Below are positions 25,354 to 34,453 of a stretch of 64,000 bases of DNA, one piece after another (the stretch's first letter is position 1; the number at the start of each line of letters is the position of its first letter). Position numbers and translations under genes: made by a program. The DNA comes from Rhodococcus rhodochrous (GTDB taxonomy: Bacteria; Actinomycetota; Actinomycetes; Mycobacteriales; Mycobacteriaceae), in NCBI RefSeq assembly GCF_900187265.1, contig NZ_LT906450.1:682001-746000 (forward strand), in the 5' to 3' direction. Under the pieces are notes generated by a model. The model was not told the origin of the DNA and made no database searches. It saw only the letters and a program-made list of their open reading frames with translations.

Positions 25354-26174
25354 TACATGCCCGAACCGGACAGTGCCGTGAGGACGGCGTCGCGTGCCGG
25401 GCCGTCGTGCGGAAGTGCCCAATGGTGAACGCATGGAGACGAATCCGTCCCGGGCAGCGTGACCACCGCCGAGGCGGATAGTGCCCCGATCCCAGGTGGG
25501 ACGACGAGTCCGTCGCAGCGGGAGACGATGTCGGTGTAGTCGATCCCGGCCGTGGGCACGCCGCGCGCATGCAGGTCGCGGAGGAGATCCGATCCGGCGA
25601 TGATCTCGCGGCATCCGGCGCACAGGGGGTCGACGAGCGGCTTCTCGAGGGCGAGGACCGCATTGTAGGTGCCGAGGTCGCGGCTGATCTGCTCGGCGGC
25701 GGCCAGTCCGGCGATCTCCGTGCCGTGCCACATCGGGCCGAGGGTGGTCAGCGACCGGACCCGGTCGTTGCCGTGATCCTGCAGGTAGCGCTGGGTGACG
25801 AGGGACCCCGCGCCGTGCGCCACGACGTCGACCGTGCACCGCGATCGCTGTTCGCACAGCCCGTCCAGAGCGTAGGCCAGGTCGCGTGCGCCCGCCTCGG
25901 CCCCGCGCAGGCCGGCGAGGGGGAGCGGGACGTCGGTGCCCGCCGGTTCGCCCCAGGTCACCGGGACGGTGCAGAAGCCTGCCGCGGTGAGGTCCGCGCG
26001 CAGATCGGACCACACGTCCGGCGTGCTCGCGAGGTCGTGGACGAGCACTACCGCAGCGTCTGCGCCCGAGCACGGCGCAGGGCTCGGATCGGCCGCTGCG
26101 GGCGCCGGAGCCACCGCGCCGAGGGTGAGAACAGCGACCGTCGAAACCATCGCCGACCAGGGGAATCGAGTCAT
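25353..26174 (-). CDS. Secreted lipase-like alpha/beta-hydrolase with a degenerate nucleophile elbow
   Basis: A 273-residue protein with a Sec signal peptide (MTRFPWSAMVSTVAVLTLG, cleavage probably after APAAA near residue 29), an even number of cysteines suited to disulfides and a LIP/EstA-type fold (VVLVHDLASTPDVW, VDVVAHGAGSLVTQRYL, GTYNAVLALEK, DSSPCVHHWALP). The nucleophile elbow expected as G-H-S-x-G reads A-H-G-A-G, and the oxyanion HG reads HD, so catalysis by the usual Ser is doubtful. ATG at 26174 with GGAGGAG upstream. It is divergent from the multicopper oxidase and exported like it. Confidence 0.78.
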   Translation of the reverse strand: MTRFPWSAMVSTVAVLTLGAVAPAPAAADPSPAPCSGADAAVVLVHDLASTPDVWSDLRADLTAAGFCTVPVTWGEPAGTDVPLPLAGLRGAEAGARDLAYALDGLCEQRSRCTVDVVAHGAGSLVTQRYLQDHGNDRVRSLTTLGPMWHGTEIAGLAAAEQISRDLGTYNAVLALEKPLVDPLCAGCREIIAGSDLLRDLHARGVPTAGIDYTDIVSRCDGLVVPPGIGALSASAVVTLPGTDSSPCVHHWALPHDGPARDAVLTALSGSGM

Positions 26175-26204
26175 CTGTACTCCTCCGTGCGCACTATTGA
26201 CCAA

Positions 26205-26219
26205 ACCATACCGTATGGT
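26205..26219. promoter_or_regulatory. Palindromic operator in the divergent lipase-like/multicopper oxidase promoter
   Basis: ACCATAC-C-GTATGGT is a perfect 7-bp-arm palindrome with a 1-bp centre, 30 bp upstream of the lipase-like start and 65 bp upstream of the oxidase start. It does not match the KstR consensus. It is the candidate control site of the 26285-35716 operon. Confidence 0.65.
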
Positions 26220-26284
26220 ACTGTGGCGGCGGTCACGATGACTGTCCGCATCGACTCCCGATCCGGAACACAGAAAGCCGCGTC

Positions 26285-28093
26285 ATGCAGAGACTCACCC
26301 GTAGAACCCTTCTCGCCGGGCTCGCCGCAGGAACCGGTGCGGTGCTTCTCGGCGGCCGAGCGTTCGCGGACGGGCCGGACATCTCCCGCCCCCTGTTGTT
26401 CCACTCCCCGCGACTCGACCCCTTCGTCGACGACCTTTCCCTCCTGCCGCGTCTGGACTCGTCGTCCTACCGGATCGACGCCGTCAGCACGATGCACAGC
26501 TTCCACCGCGACCTTCCGCCCGGTCCCGCCCTCGCCTACGGCGACAACACCTACGGCGGACCGACTCTCGTGGCGCACCGCGGGCAGGAGACGGCGATCG
26601 AGTACCGCAACCGCATCGACGCGCACCCTTTCGCCGTCGACTTCGACACCTCGCTGCACGGTCTGAGCGAACGCGACCGCACCGACGTCCCCACCTCGAT
26701 GCACCTGCACGGTGGGGTCACGCCTCCGGAATTCGACGGCAACCCCGAGCAGATCTCCCGGCCCGGACAGGGATTCACGTACCGCTTCCCGAACCGCCAG
26801 GGCGCGACGACGCTGTGGTACCACGACCACGCCATGGCCGTCACCCGCCTGAACGCCTACGCGGGACTGGCCGGCATGTACCTGCTCCGCGACGACTACG
26901 ACACCGGTCTGCCCGGCAACCCGCTGGGCCTGCCCGCCGGGGAGTTCGAACTCGATCTGGTGCTGCAGGAGAAGATCGTCAACGGTGACGGCTCGCAGAG
27001 CATCCGATCCACCCCGATCGTCCCGCAGGGGCGCTGGGAGGGCGGCGCGGTCGGCGATGTCGGCGTCGTGAACGGAAAGATCTGGCCCGAGGCGCGGGTC
27101 GCGCGGGGTCTCTACCGGCTCCGGCTGCTCAACGCGGCGTCGTTCAGCATCTGGGACCTGCACTTCTCCAACGGCATGCCGTTCTGGGTGATCGGCATGG
27201 AAGGCGGCCTGCTCGACGCCCCCGTCCCCACGACCCGCGTGCGACTGTCGCCCGGCGAACGCGTGGACCTGCTCGTCGACTTCGCGCAGCTCGATGCGGA
27301 CGCCACCGTCGAACTACGCAACTCCGAACCCGCCGCGCCGCAGGCCGCGCAGATCGGTGCCGTGCTCATGCCGCTGTTCATGCGGTTCCGGGCAGATCGC
27401 TCGCGAGGCTTCACCGGACCGGTCCCGGACCGCCTGCGCGGTGGTCCCGGCCTTCCGCCCGCGGTCGGGCCGATCCCGGCGCCGCAGAACGTGCGGAACG
27501 TGTCGTTGAGCCAGCCCTCGGAGGTGCGGATCCCGCCGTCGATCATGTCGCTGAACAACCTGATGTACCACAGCACCGACATCGAGATGCCGCGTCAGGG
27601 CACCGTCGAGCAGTGGAACATCGTCAATGCGACGCCCGATCCGCACCCGATCCACCTGCACCTGGTGCACTTCCGCGTGCTGGGACGGCAGGCGATCAAC
27701 ACCCTCGCGATGTGTGCACGGCAGCCGCAGCCGCCCATCGGGCTCAAGTGGACGCCCGATCCCGACCCGTACGTCGTCGAACCGATGCGGGGACCGGAGC
27801 CGTGGGAGACCGGCTACAAGGACACGGTCATCTGCGACCCGAACTCGGTGACGCGCATCGTCGCGTACTTCCCGACGGCCGACGAACTCGGCTTCGACCC
27901 CGACGCGACGTTCTCGCGCGAGGTGCACACCTTCGATCCGCACCGCGCCGGGCACACCGGACACGGTGACCACGCCGGCCACGGCGACACTGCCGGCACC
28001 GCCGGCGGCGACCTGCAGGGATATGTGTGGCACTGCCACATCCTCGACCACGAAGACCACGACATGATGCTCAAATACCGGACGGTGACATGA
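26285..28093 (+). CDS. Exported multicopper oxidase (CotA/bilirubin-oxidase-like)
   Basis: A 602-residue three-cupredoxin oxidase with a twin-arginine-like leader (TRRTLLAGLAAGTGAVLLGG). Copper-ligand motifs are visible: HLHGG near 140, WYHDHAM near 178, HPIHLHLVHF near 455 and WHCHILDHEDHDMM at the C-terminus (type-1 Cys in HCHILDHEDHDM). A His/Gly-rich loop (HTGHGDHAGHGD) precedes the last motif. Family members oxidise phenols, hydroquinones or bilirubin with O2 outside the membrane. Its stop overlaps the next start (ATGA), so it opens the seven-gene block. Oxidation of a phenolic or quinol substrate is inferred. Confidence 0.9.
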   Translation: MQRLTRRTLLAGLAAGTGAVLLGGRAFADGPDISRPLLFHSPRLDPFVDDLSLLPRLDSSSYRIDAVSTMHSFHRDLPPGPALAYGDNTYGGPTLVAHRGQETAIEYRNRIDAHPFAVDFDTSLHGLSERDRTDVPTSMHLHGGVTPPEFDGNPEQISRPGQGFTYRFPNRQGATTLWYHDHAMAVTRLNAYAGLAGMYLLRDDYDTGLPGNPLGLPAGEFELDLVLQEKIVNGDGSQSIRSTPIVPQGRWEGGAVGDVGVVNGKIWPEARVARGLYRLRLLNAASFSIWDLHFSNGMPFWVIGMEGGLLDAPVPTTRVRLSPGERVDLLVDFAQLDADATVELRNSEPAAPQAAQIGAVLMPLFMRFRADRSRGFTGPVPDRLRGGPGLPPAVGPIPAPQNVRNVSLSQPSEVRIPPSIMSLNNLMYHSTDIEMPRQGTVEQWNIVNATPDPHPIHLHLVHFRVLGRQAINTLAMCARQPQPPIGLKWTPDPDPYVVEPMRGPEPWETGYKDTVICDPNSVTRIVAYFPTADELGFDPDATFSREVHTFDPHRAGHTGHGDHAGHGDTAGTAGGDLQGYVWHCHILDHEDHDMMLKYRTVT

Positions 28094-29265
28094 CTTCCAC
28101 CAGTTCCACCACGACCCGAGACCACTTCCAGCGCATCCCGTACGAACCGGCGAACGACGGTCGCGTCGAGATGCACTCCGGGCTCAGCCGCCACTACCCG
28201 ACGCTGCACGGCAACCTCGTCGCACAACCCGGGTACTCGAAGGACGTCGGTGTGGTCATGTGCCACCCGGCCTCGAACTTCCTGAGCCACTTCCTGCTTC
28301 GCGCCTTCGCCGAAGCCGGTATCCCCGCAATGGGACTCAACACCCGCTACTCGTCCAACGAACCGGCACTCATCATGGAGCGGGCCGCCTTCGACCTCGG
28401 TACCGGAGTGCGGTGGATGGCCGACGAGCTCGGCTTCGAGAAGGTCGTGCTGCTCGGGTTCAGCGGTGGTGGATCGCTCGCGTCGTTCTACCAGTCGCAG
28501 GCACAGAACCCGACCGTGACGACCACACCCGCGGGCGACCCCGCACCGTTCGCCGAGGCGAACCTGCGACCGGCCGACGCCCTGATGCTCGTCGGCGCAC
28601 ACCCCGGCCGGGCACGCGTTCTCCGGCACTGGATCGACGGCGCGGTCACCGACGAATCCGATCCCTACGCCACCGATCCCGAACTCGACCTCTACGCCCC
28701 CGGGCGCACCGCACCGCTCGATCTCGAATGGGTGCAGCGCTACCGCGACGCGCAGCTCGCGCGGATGCGCCGCATCGACGCCTGGGCGCTCGAGCAGCTC
28801 GCCGACCTCGAACGCACGGGTGCCTCCGATCGCGGTTTCGTGGTGCACCGTACCGTCGCGGACCCGCGCTTCGTCGACCTGAACCTCGACCCGAGCGACC
28901 GCGAACTCGGCTCCATGTACGGAGATCCGAAGGCGGCCAACACCGCCGCCGGTGGTCTGGCCCGCTTCGTCACGGTGCGTAGCTGGCTCAGCACGTGGAG
29001 CGTCGACCACACCCACGCCGACGCCCTCACCGATCTCCGCAACGTCACCACCCCGACGATGGTGATGAGCCTGCTCGGCGACCAGGCGGCCTTCGCCGAG
29101 GACTCGCGGTTGATGTACGAGGCGCTCGCCGGTACCCACAACGAACTGATCGAGATGCGCAACCTCAACCACTATCTCGTGGATCAACCGGACGGTCTCT
29201 CCGACGTCGTCGGACGGCTCGTCGCGTGGATCCGCCGAACGGTACTCGAGGAGGTATCGGCATGA
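28090..29265 (+). CDS. Alpha/beta-hydrolase
   Basis: A 391-residue cytosolic alpha/beta-hydrolase without signal peptide. The nucleophile elbow is LLGFSGGGSLA (Ser near residue 127), after VMCHPASNFLSHFLLRAF (in part) and LNTRYSSNEP. A late Asp (LLGDQAAF) and His (LNHYLVDQP) complete a plausible triad. Start and stop overlap the neighbours by ATGA. It is likely an esterase or C-C hydrolase for an intermediate of the block; substrate unknown. Confidence 0.85.
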   Translation: MTSTSSTTTRDHFQRIPYEPANDGRVEMHSGLSRHYPTLHGNLVAQPGYSKDVGVVMCHPASNFLSHFLLRAFAEAGIPAMGLNTRYSSNEPALIMERAAFDLGTGVRWMADELGFEKVVLLGFSGGGSLASFYQSQAQNPTVTTTPAGDPAPFAEANLRPADALMLVGAHPGRARVLRHWIDGAVTDESDPYATDPELDLYAPGRTAPLDLEWVQRYRDAQLARMRRIDAWALEQLADLERTGASDRGFVVHRTVADPRFVDLNLDPSDRELGSMYGDPKAANTAAGGLARFVTVRSWLSTWSVDHTHADALTDLRNVTTPTMVMSLLGDQAAFAEDSRLMYEALAGTHNELIEMRNLNHYLVDQPDGLSDVVGRLVAWIRRTVLEEVSA

Positions 29266-30539
29266 CCCGAACTCTCGCAAGTCCCGGAACCACCGCACAG
29301 GACCGATGCCCGAGCGCCTTCCCCTACTGGCAGGCGCTGGAGAAGCCCGGTGTGAAGCGCACCCGCAACCTCGTCCGCCGGCTCACCGGATTCGACTTCC
29401 TGCCCACCGACGAGCAGGCCCGGGCCCTGTGCAACGACCTGTTCAGCGGCGACCCCACGGCCGAGCGCTTCGTCGACGAGGTCTACCACGGTGAACTCGG
29501 GCCGAAGAAGACCCGCGAGATGCTCGACAAGGCCCTCGTCGACGGCATCGACTCGCTCGACGACGTGCCCGACGCGATGAAGGCACTGTTCGAGGAATTC
29601 GAGACCGTGCCCGACTGGGTGCAGCCCGAACTCGTCGAACAGGGCGCCGCGATCTGGCGTCGCTGGGGCACGATGTTGTTCAGCTTCGCGGGCGCCGAGA
29701 CCCTCGAGATCTACACCGAGGCGGCCGTCGCGACACCGCTGTCGCTCGCCGGAGGCTATGCCGGCGACAACGCCCTACGACGTTTCCTCGAGACCTGCCG
29801 GTTCTGGATCGACGTATCCGAACCCGGTGCCCTGCTCACCCCGGGTTCGAAGGGGCGGGCCACCGCGCTGAAGGTCCGCGTGATGCACGTGTCGGTGCGC
29901 TCCCGTGTCGCGAAGCACCCCGAATGGGACATCGCCAAGTGGGGACTGCCGATCAGCCAGACCTACATGCTGCTCACCCTCATCGCGGGCAGCCTCACCC
30001 CGGGCCTGGCCCTGTGGACCCTCGGCTACCACACCACCCCACGAGAGATCCGCGCGCTCATCCACTTCCAGAAGTACATGGGCTACCTGCTCGGGGTGCG
30101 CATGCAGTGGTACCCCGAGACCATCGCCGACAGCATCCGCGCGCTCATGACCACCGTGATCTCCCGTTCGTACGACTCGGGTGAGCACGGCAAGGAACTC
30201 ATCGAGTCCTACCCGCAGGCGTTCGCGCCCCGCGACGGGCACCGCGGTCTGAAGAGACTGCGGGAGCACTACAACTTCCGCATCAACTCGGTGTACTCGG
30301 CGATGTTCATGGGACCGGGCACGCGACGCAAGTACTCGATGCCGAAAGTGCTTCCGTGGATGATCATCCCGATCGTCCGCTTCCCGCTCATCACCGCGAT
30401 GGAACTGGCCCGGCGGTTCGTCCCCGGCGCGGCCGGCGTGCACGAGAAGATCATGTGCGCCCACCGCGAGAACTGGTACCGCGCCCAGATGGAAGGCCGC
30501 GAAGCGCAATTCGACGCCAGCGGAGCGCTCCGGAGATAA
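29262..30539 (+). CDS. DUF2236 oxygenase (MpaB / rubber-oxygenase Lcp superfamily)
   Basis: A 425-residue, mostly helical DUF2236 protein (RRWGTMLFSFAGAETLEIYTEAA in parts near 135-160; TCRFWIDVSEPGALLTPGSKGRATALKVRVMHVSVRSRV in parts near 185-220; FQKYMGYLLGVRMQWYP). Known relatives are the b-type haem latex-clearing protein Lcp, which cleaves poly(cis-1,4-isoprene) double bonds, and MpaB, which cuts the farnesyl chain of a mycophenolic-acid precursor. The arginine-rich helix KGRATALKVR and several His are consistent with a haem site, but I cannot assign ligands. No Tat or Sec signal, unlike Lcp. Oxidative C=C cleavage of an isoprenoid chain is inferred. Confidence 0.82.
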   Translation: MTRTLASPGTTAQDRCPSAFPYWQALEKPGVKRTRNLVRRLTGFDFLPTDEQARALCNDLFSGDPTAERFVDEVYHGELGPKKTREMLDKALVDGIDSLDDVPDAMKALFEEFETVPDWVQPELVEQGAAIWRRWGTMLFSFAGAETLEIYTEAAVATPLSLAGGYAGDNALRRFLETCRFWIDVSEPGALLTPGSKGRATALKVRVMHVSVRSRVAKHPEWDIAKWGLPISQTYMLLTLIAGSLTPGLALWTLGYHTTPREIRALIHFQKYMGYLLGVRMQWYPETIADSIRALMTTVISRSYDSGEHGKELIESYPQAFAPRDGHRGLKRLREHYNFRINSVYSAMFMGPGTRRKYSMPKVLPWMIIPIVRFPLITAMELARRFVPGAAGVHEKIMCAHRENWYRAQMEGREAQFDASGALRR

Positions 30540-30578
30540 CCGGCCCGCCCCACTTCACCCTCGTACGGAGAGAACCCA

Positions 30579-31631
30579 ATGACCCTGCAGATCATCGAAG
30601 CCTGGAACGGCCCCGGACGACGCGACGGCGAGATCACCGCCGTGGAGGCCGCCGACAACGGCGCCCACCCGTCCACCGACAAGCACGCCTTCGAACACTG
30701 GTACTTCGACGCCCATCTCGACGACGGACGGATCGTCGTGGCGATGATCCAGACCCGGGAGCTGGTGCACCGCAAGCCCGGTGTGGAGATCCACGTCTAC
30801 AGCGCGGACGGCAAGCGACGCGAGGCGAGCCGGTCGTACACCGACGCCGACCTCTCGGTGTCCACCGAACGGTGTGACGTGCGTGTCGGTCAGAGCTTCG
30901 CGAAGCTCGTCGGCGAGGAGGACGGGCTGCCCGTCTACCATGTGTCGGTGTCCGAAGGAGATCTCGCCTTCGACCTGACCTTCACCGCCGAGGTCCCGCC
31001 GTGGATGCCCGGTCGTGGCCAGACCAGTTACAACGAACGCGAATTCTTCGCGTGGGTCGTCGGCGCACCCCGAGCGCGGGTCGCAGGGACGGTGACGGTG
31101 GACGGGAAGACCACCGAGGTCACCGGTCGTGGCTACCACGACCACAACTGGGGCGTCGGCGACATGAAGCGCCTCATCGACAAGTGGTACTGGGGCCGGC
31201 TGTACACCGAGGACTTCACCCTCGTCTACGCCATGGTGCACACCCAGAAGAAGTACGGCTCGCACTGGTCGCAGCCGGTGATGGTCGCGCAGGGACGCGA
31301 CGTGATCCTCAGTAACGGCGAGGTGGAACTGACGGAAGGACCGATCGTGCACAATGCGGTCGCCGACCGCACCTACCCGGCGTGGATCCGTCTCCGCATC
31401 CCGGGTTCGCTGGACGTCAAGCTCACCGTCCGCGAGATCGTGCACGCCCACAACCTGCTCGAGGACGTTCCGCTCGCGTCGAGCAGGCTGCTCAAGCCGC
31501 TCGTCAACCGGCTCGTCGGTCATCCCGGCTACTTCCGATTCCGGTCGGACTTCACGATGACGGTGACCGTCGACGGAACCGATTACGAGCGTTCGGGTTC
31601 GACGCTGCACGAGATGGTCGCGTTGACATGA
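30579..31631 (+). CDS. CrtC/AttH-like lipocalin-fold protein (hydroxyneurosporene-synthase family)
   Basis: A 350-residue protein with N-terminal [16 protein letters not shown] near 38-53 and the central motif [10 protein letters not shown] near 184-193, both hallmarks of the AttH/CrtC superfamily, followed by [17 protein letters not shown]. CrtC hydrates isoprenoid C=C bonds of carotenoids, and tocopherol cyclase is a distant relative. RBS GGAGAG. It lies 39 nt after the DUF2236 gene and overlaps the hmgA start. The presence of a second isoprenoid-type protein in this block supports an isoprenoid substrate. Confidence 0.85.
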   Translation: MTLQIIEAWNGPGRRDGEITAVEAADNGAHPSTDKHAFEHWYFDAHLDDGRIVVAMIQTRELVHRKPGVEIHVYSADGKRREASRSYTDADLSVSTERCDVRVGQSFAKLVGEEDGLPVYHVSVSEGDLAFDLTFTAEVPPWMPGRGQTSYNEREFFAWVVGAPRARVAGTVTVDGKTTEVTGRGYHDHNWGVGDMKRLIDKWYWGRLYTEDFTLVYAMVHTQKKYGSHWSQPVMVAQGRDVILSNGEVELTEGPIVHNAVADRTYPAWIRLRIPGSLDVKLTVREIVHAHNLLEDVPLASSRLLKPLVNRLVGHPGYFRFRSDFTMTVTVDGTDYERSGSTLHEMVALT

Positions 31632-32971
31632 GCGAGCGCGCGGACGTCGGTGCGGAGCCCGGCTGCGCGGGCATCGAGTATCTGCACGGCTTCGGCAACG
31701 AGCACCACAGCGAGGCCGTCCCGGGTGTGCTTCCGTGGGGACAGAATTCGCCCCAGCGGGTCGCGTACGGGCTCTACGCCGAGCAGCACTCGGCCACGGC
31801 GTTCACCGAGCCCCGCGAGATCAACCGCCGCACATGGACGTACCGGATCATGCCGTCCGCCGCGCACGGCCCCTTCGAGCGCATCGACGACGCCGGCTGG
31901 GTGTCGGCACCCGACTCCGGGGGAGTGCTCACCCCGAACCGGTTGCGATGGGATCCGCAGCCGGAACCGGCGCCGGGCACGGACTTCCTCGACGGCGTGA
32001 CGACCTACGCCGTCAACGGGGACGTGCGGTCCCGCACCGGCATCGCCATCCACCTGTACGCGGCGTCGCAGTCGATGACCGACCGTTACTTCGTCGACGC
32101 CGACGGAGAACTGCTGTTCGTGCCCCAGGACGGCGCGCTGCTGCTGTGCACCGAACTCGGACGTCTGCTCGTCGAACCCGGTGAGATCGCCGTGATCGGG
32201 AGGGGCCTGCGGTTCCGCGTGGACCTGGTGGGGGAGAAGGCGACCGGCTACCTGCTCGAGAACTACGGTGCCGCCCTGACCCTGCCGGAACTCGGCCCCA
32301 TCGGCGCGAACGGTCTCGCCCACGCCCGCGACTTCCTGTACCCGACGGCCTGGTACGAGGACCGTTCGGGCACGGTGCAACTCGTGCAGAAGTTCGGTGG
32401 GCACCTGTGGGCCACCGAGCTCGACCACTCGCCTCTCGACGTCGTCGCCTGGCACGGCACGCACGGTGCCTACAAATACGATCTCGGTCGCTTCAACGCG
32501 ATGACCACGGCCGGCTGGGACCATCCCGATCCGTCGATCTTCACCGTGCTCACCTCGCCCACCCCGATTCCGGGGCAGGCCAACGTCGACTTCTGTGTCT
32601 TCCCCGACCGCTGGGTGGTCGGAGAGCACACCTTCCGGCCGCCACACTTCCATCGCAACGTCATGACCGAGTTCATGGGACTCGTTCGTGGACAGCATGA
32701 CTCGAAGGCGGAAGGATTCGTTCCCGGTGGCGCCTCGCTCCACAACCAATGGGGCGCCCACGGACCCGACGTCGAGACCTTCGACCTCGCGACCTCGGCC
32801 GAACTGAAGCCGGTCAAGCTCGTGAACACCCTGTCGTTCATGTTCGAGACGAGACTGGCCCTCTCCGTCACCGACGCGGCCCACCGCGCAGCGCATCGTC
32901 AGCCGAACTACGACTCCTCGTGGTCCGGCCTCACCCGACGCTTCACCCCACCTTCTCCCCAGGAGTTGTGA
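31628..32971 (+). CDS. hmgA: Homogentisate 1,2-dioxygenase
   Basis: A 447-residue HmgA (human enzyme 445 aa) with [33 protein letters not shown] and TNRR-like [10 protein letters not shown]. Fe(II) ligands in the family's 6/36 spacing are H342 and E348 ([13 protein letters not shown]) and H378 (NQWGAHGPD). It opens the ring of homogentisate or a substituted gentisyl compound. Isomerase and fumarylacetoacetase genes are absent from the window, so the ring product must be processed elsewhere or the substrate differs. ATG overlaps the CrtC-like stop; TGATG joins it to the aldehyde dehydrogenase. Confidence 0.93.
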   Translation: MSERADVGAEPGCAGIEYLHGFGNEHHSEAVPGVLPWGQNSPQRVAYGLYAEQHSATAFTEPREINRRTWTYRIMPSAAHGPFERIDDAGWVSAPDSGGVLTPNRLRWDPQPEPAPGTDFLDGVTTYAVNGDVRSRTGIAIHLYAASQSMTDRYFVDADGELLFVPQDGALLLCTELGRLLVEPGEIAVIGRGLRFRVDLVGEKATGYLLENYGAALTLPELGPIGANGLAHARDFLYPTAWYEDRSGTVQLVQKFGGHLWATELDHSPLDVVAWHGTHGAYKYDLGRFNAMTTAGWDHPDPSIFTVLTSPTPIPGQANVDFCVFPDRWVVGEHTFRPPHFHRNVMTEFMGLVRGQHDSKAEGFVPGGASLHNQWGAHGPDVETFDLATSAELKPVKLVNTLSFMFETRLALSVTDAAHRAAHRQPNYDSSWSGLTRRFTPPSPQEL

Positions 32972-34446
32972 TGACCGAACTGTCCACCCCCGCACCCGTC
33001 GTCGTACCCGACCCGCAGCTGCGGATCGGCGGCCGGGCCGTGCCCGCCCGTTCGGGTGCCCACTTCTCGTCGATCAACCCGGCGACGGAAGAGGTCGTCG
33101 CCGAGGTCGCGGCCGGTGGCGCCGCCGACGTCGACGCGGCCGTCCTCGCCGCGCGCGACACCTTCGACTCCGGTGCCTGGTCGCGGATGGCCGGTGCCGA
33201 ACGCGGCCGGATCCTCTCCCGCGCCGCCGACCTCATCGAGCAGCACGCCCCCGAACTGTCGGCGCTCGAGACCGCGGAGATGGGCAAGCTCTACGCCGAC
33301 ACCGTCGCCGGGGACATCCCCGCCGCCGCGGCGTCGTTCCGGCACTACGCCGGCTGGGCCGACAAGATCGCCGGTGAGGCGATGATCCTGCCCGACGTGG
33401 GTCCGCAGCACCGCTTCGGATTCACCCTGCGCCAGCCGCTCGGCGTGGTCGGTGCGATCACCCCGTGGAACAACCCGACGGTCGTCGCGGCCTGGAAGAT
33501 CGCCCCGGCCCTGGCCGCCGGATGCTCGGTGGTCGTCAAGCCCGCCGAGGACGCCTCGCTGTCGACCCTGAAGCTCGCCGACCTGCTCGCCGAGGCGGGG
33601 GTGCCGGACGGCGCGTTCAACGTCGTGCCCGGTCTCGGCCCTGAAGCCGGTGCGGCGCTGGCCGCCCACGAGGGCATCGACAAGATCACCTTCACCGGCA
33701 GCCCGGCCGTCGGCAAGACCATCACCTCGCTCGCCGGCGAGAAGTTCCGCAAGGTGACCCTCGAACTCGGCGGCAAGGCCCCGCAGTTGATCTTCCCCGA
33801 TGCCGACCTCGAGGCGTCGCTGCCGTGGATCGCGATGGGCAACTTCTACCACCAGGGTCAGGTGTGCGCGGCGGGCACGCGCGTGATCGTGCACGAGTCG
33901 ATCGCCGATCAGGTCGTCGAGGGACTCGTCGAGTTCGCGCGCGGCGCGGTGATCGGTGATCCCTTCGACGCATCGACGACGCAGGGCACCATCGTCAACC
34001 GCAAGCAGCTCGACCGCATCCTCGGCTACATCGAGAAGGGCCGCAGCGAAGGTGCTCAGCTGCTGACCGGCGGGTCGCGGGTGGGGGAGCGCGGTTTCTT
34101 CGTCGAGCCGACCGTCTTCCGCGGCACCAACGACCTCACCATCGCGCGCGAGGAGATCTTCGGCCCCGTCGCCACGGTCATCACCTTCAGGACCACCGAG
34201 GAGGCCGTGCAGCTGGCGAACGCCACGAAGTACGGTCTCAACGCGTTCATCTTCAGCCAGAACCTGTCGACCGTGCACAGCGTGATCCCGCAGTTGCGCG
34301 TGGGCACGGTGTGGGTCAACGGCTGGGGTGTGCCCGATCCGGCACTACCCTGGGGTGGACGTGACGCGAGCGGCATCGGGCGTGAACTGGGCCGCAGCGG
34401 GCTCGAAGCGTTCACCGAGGAGAAGACGGTTCACCTCGGTTACTGA
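32971..34446 (+). CDS. Aldehyde dehydrogenase (NAD(P)-dependent)
   Basis: A 491-residue ALDH: ITPWNNPTVVAAWK (cofactor Asn), VKPAEDAS, FTGSPAVGK, catalytic Glu in LELGGKAPQ, catalytic Cys in QGQVCAAGTR, and EEIFGPVATV. It oxidises an aldehyde to an acid. In context it could use the aldehyde from oxidative chain cleavage by the DUF2236 protein, feeding the CoA-transferase downstream. The stop lies 7 nt before the CoA-transferase ATG. Confidence 0.9.
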   Translation: MTELSTPAPVVVPDPQLRIGGRAVPARSGAHFSSINPATEEVVAEVAAGGAADVDAAVLAARDTFDSGAWSRMAGAERGRILSRAADLIEQHAPELSALETAEMGKLYADTVAGDIPAAAASFRHYAGWADKIAGEAMILPDVGPQHRFGFTLRQPLGVVGAITPWNNPTVVAAWKIAPALAAGCSVVVKPAEDASLSTLKLADLLAEAGVPDGAFNVVPGLGPEAGAALAAHEGIDKITFTGSPAVGKTITSLAGEKFRKVTLELGGKAPQLIFPDADLEASLPWIAMGNFYHQGQVCAAGTRVIVHESIADQVVEGLVEFARGAVIGDPFDASTTQGTIVNRKQLDRILGYIEKGRSEGAQLLTGGSRVGERGFFVEPTVFRGTNDLTIAREEIFGPVATVITFRTTEEAVQLANATKYGLNAFIFSQNLSTVHSVIPQLRVGTVWVNGWGVPDPALPWGGRDASGIGRELGRSGLEAFTEEKTVHLGY

Positions 34447-34453
34447 CCAGAGG

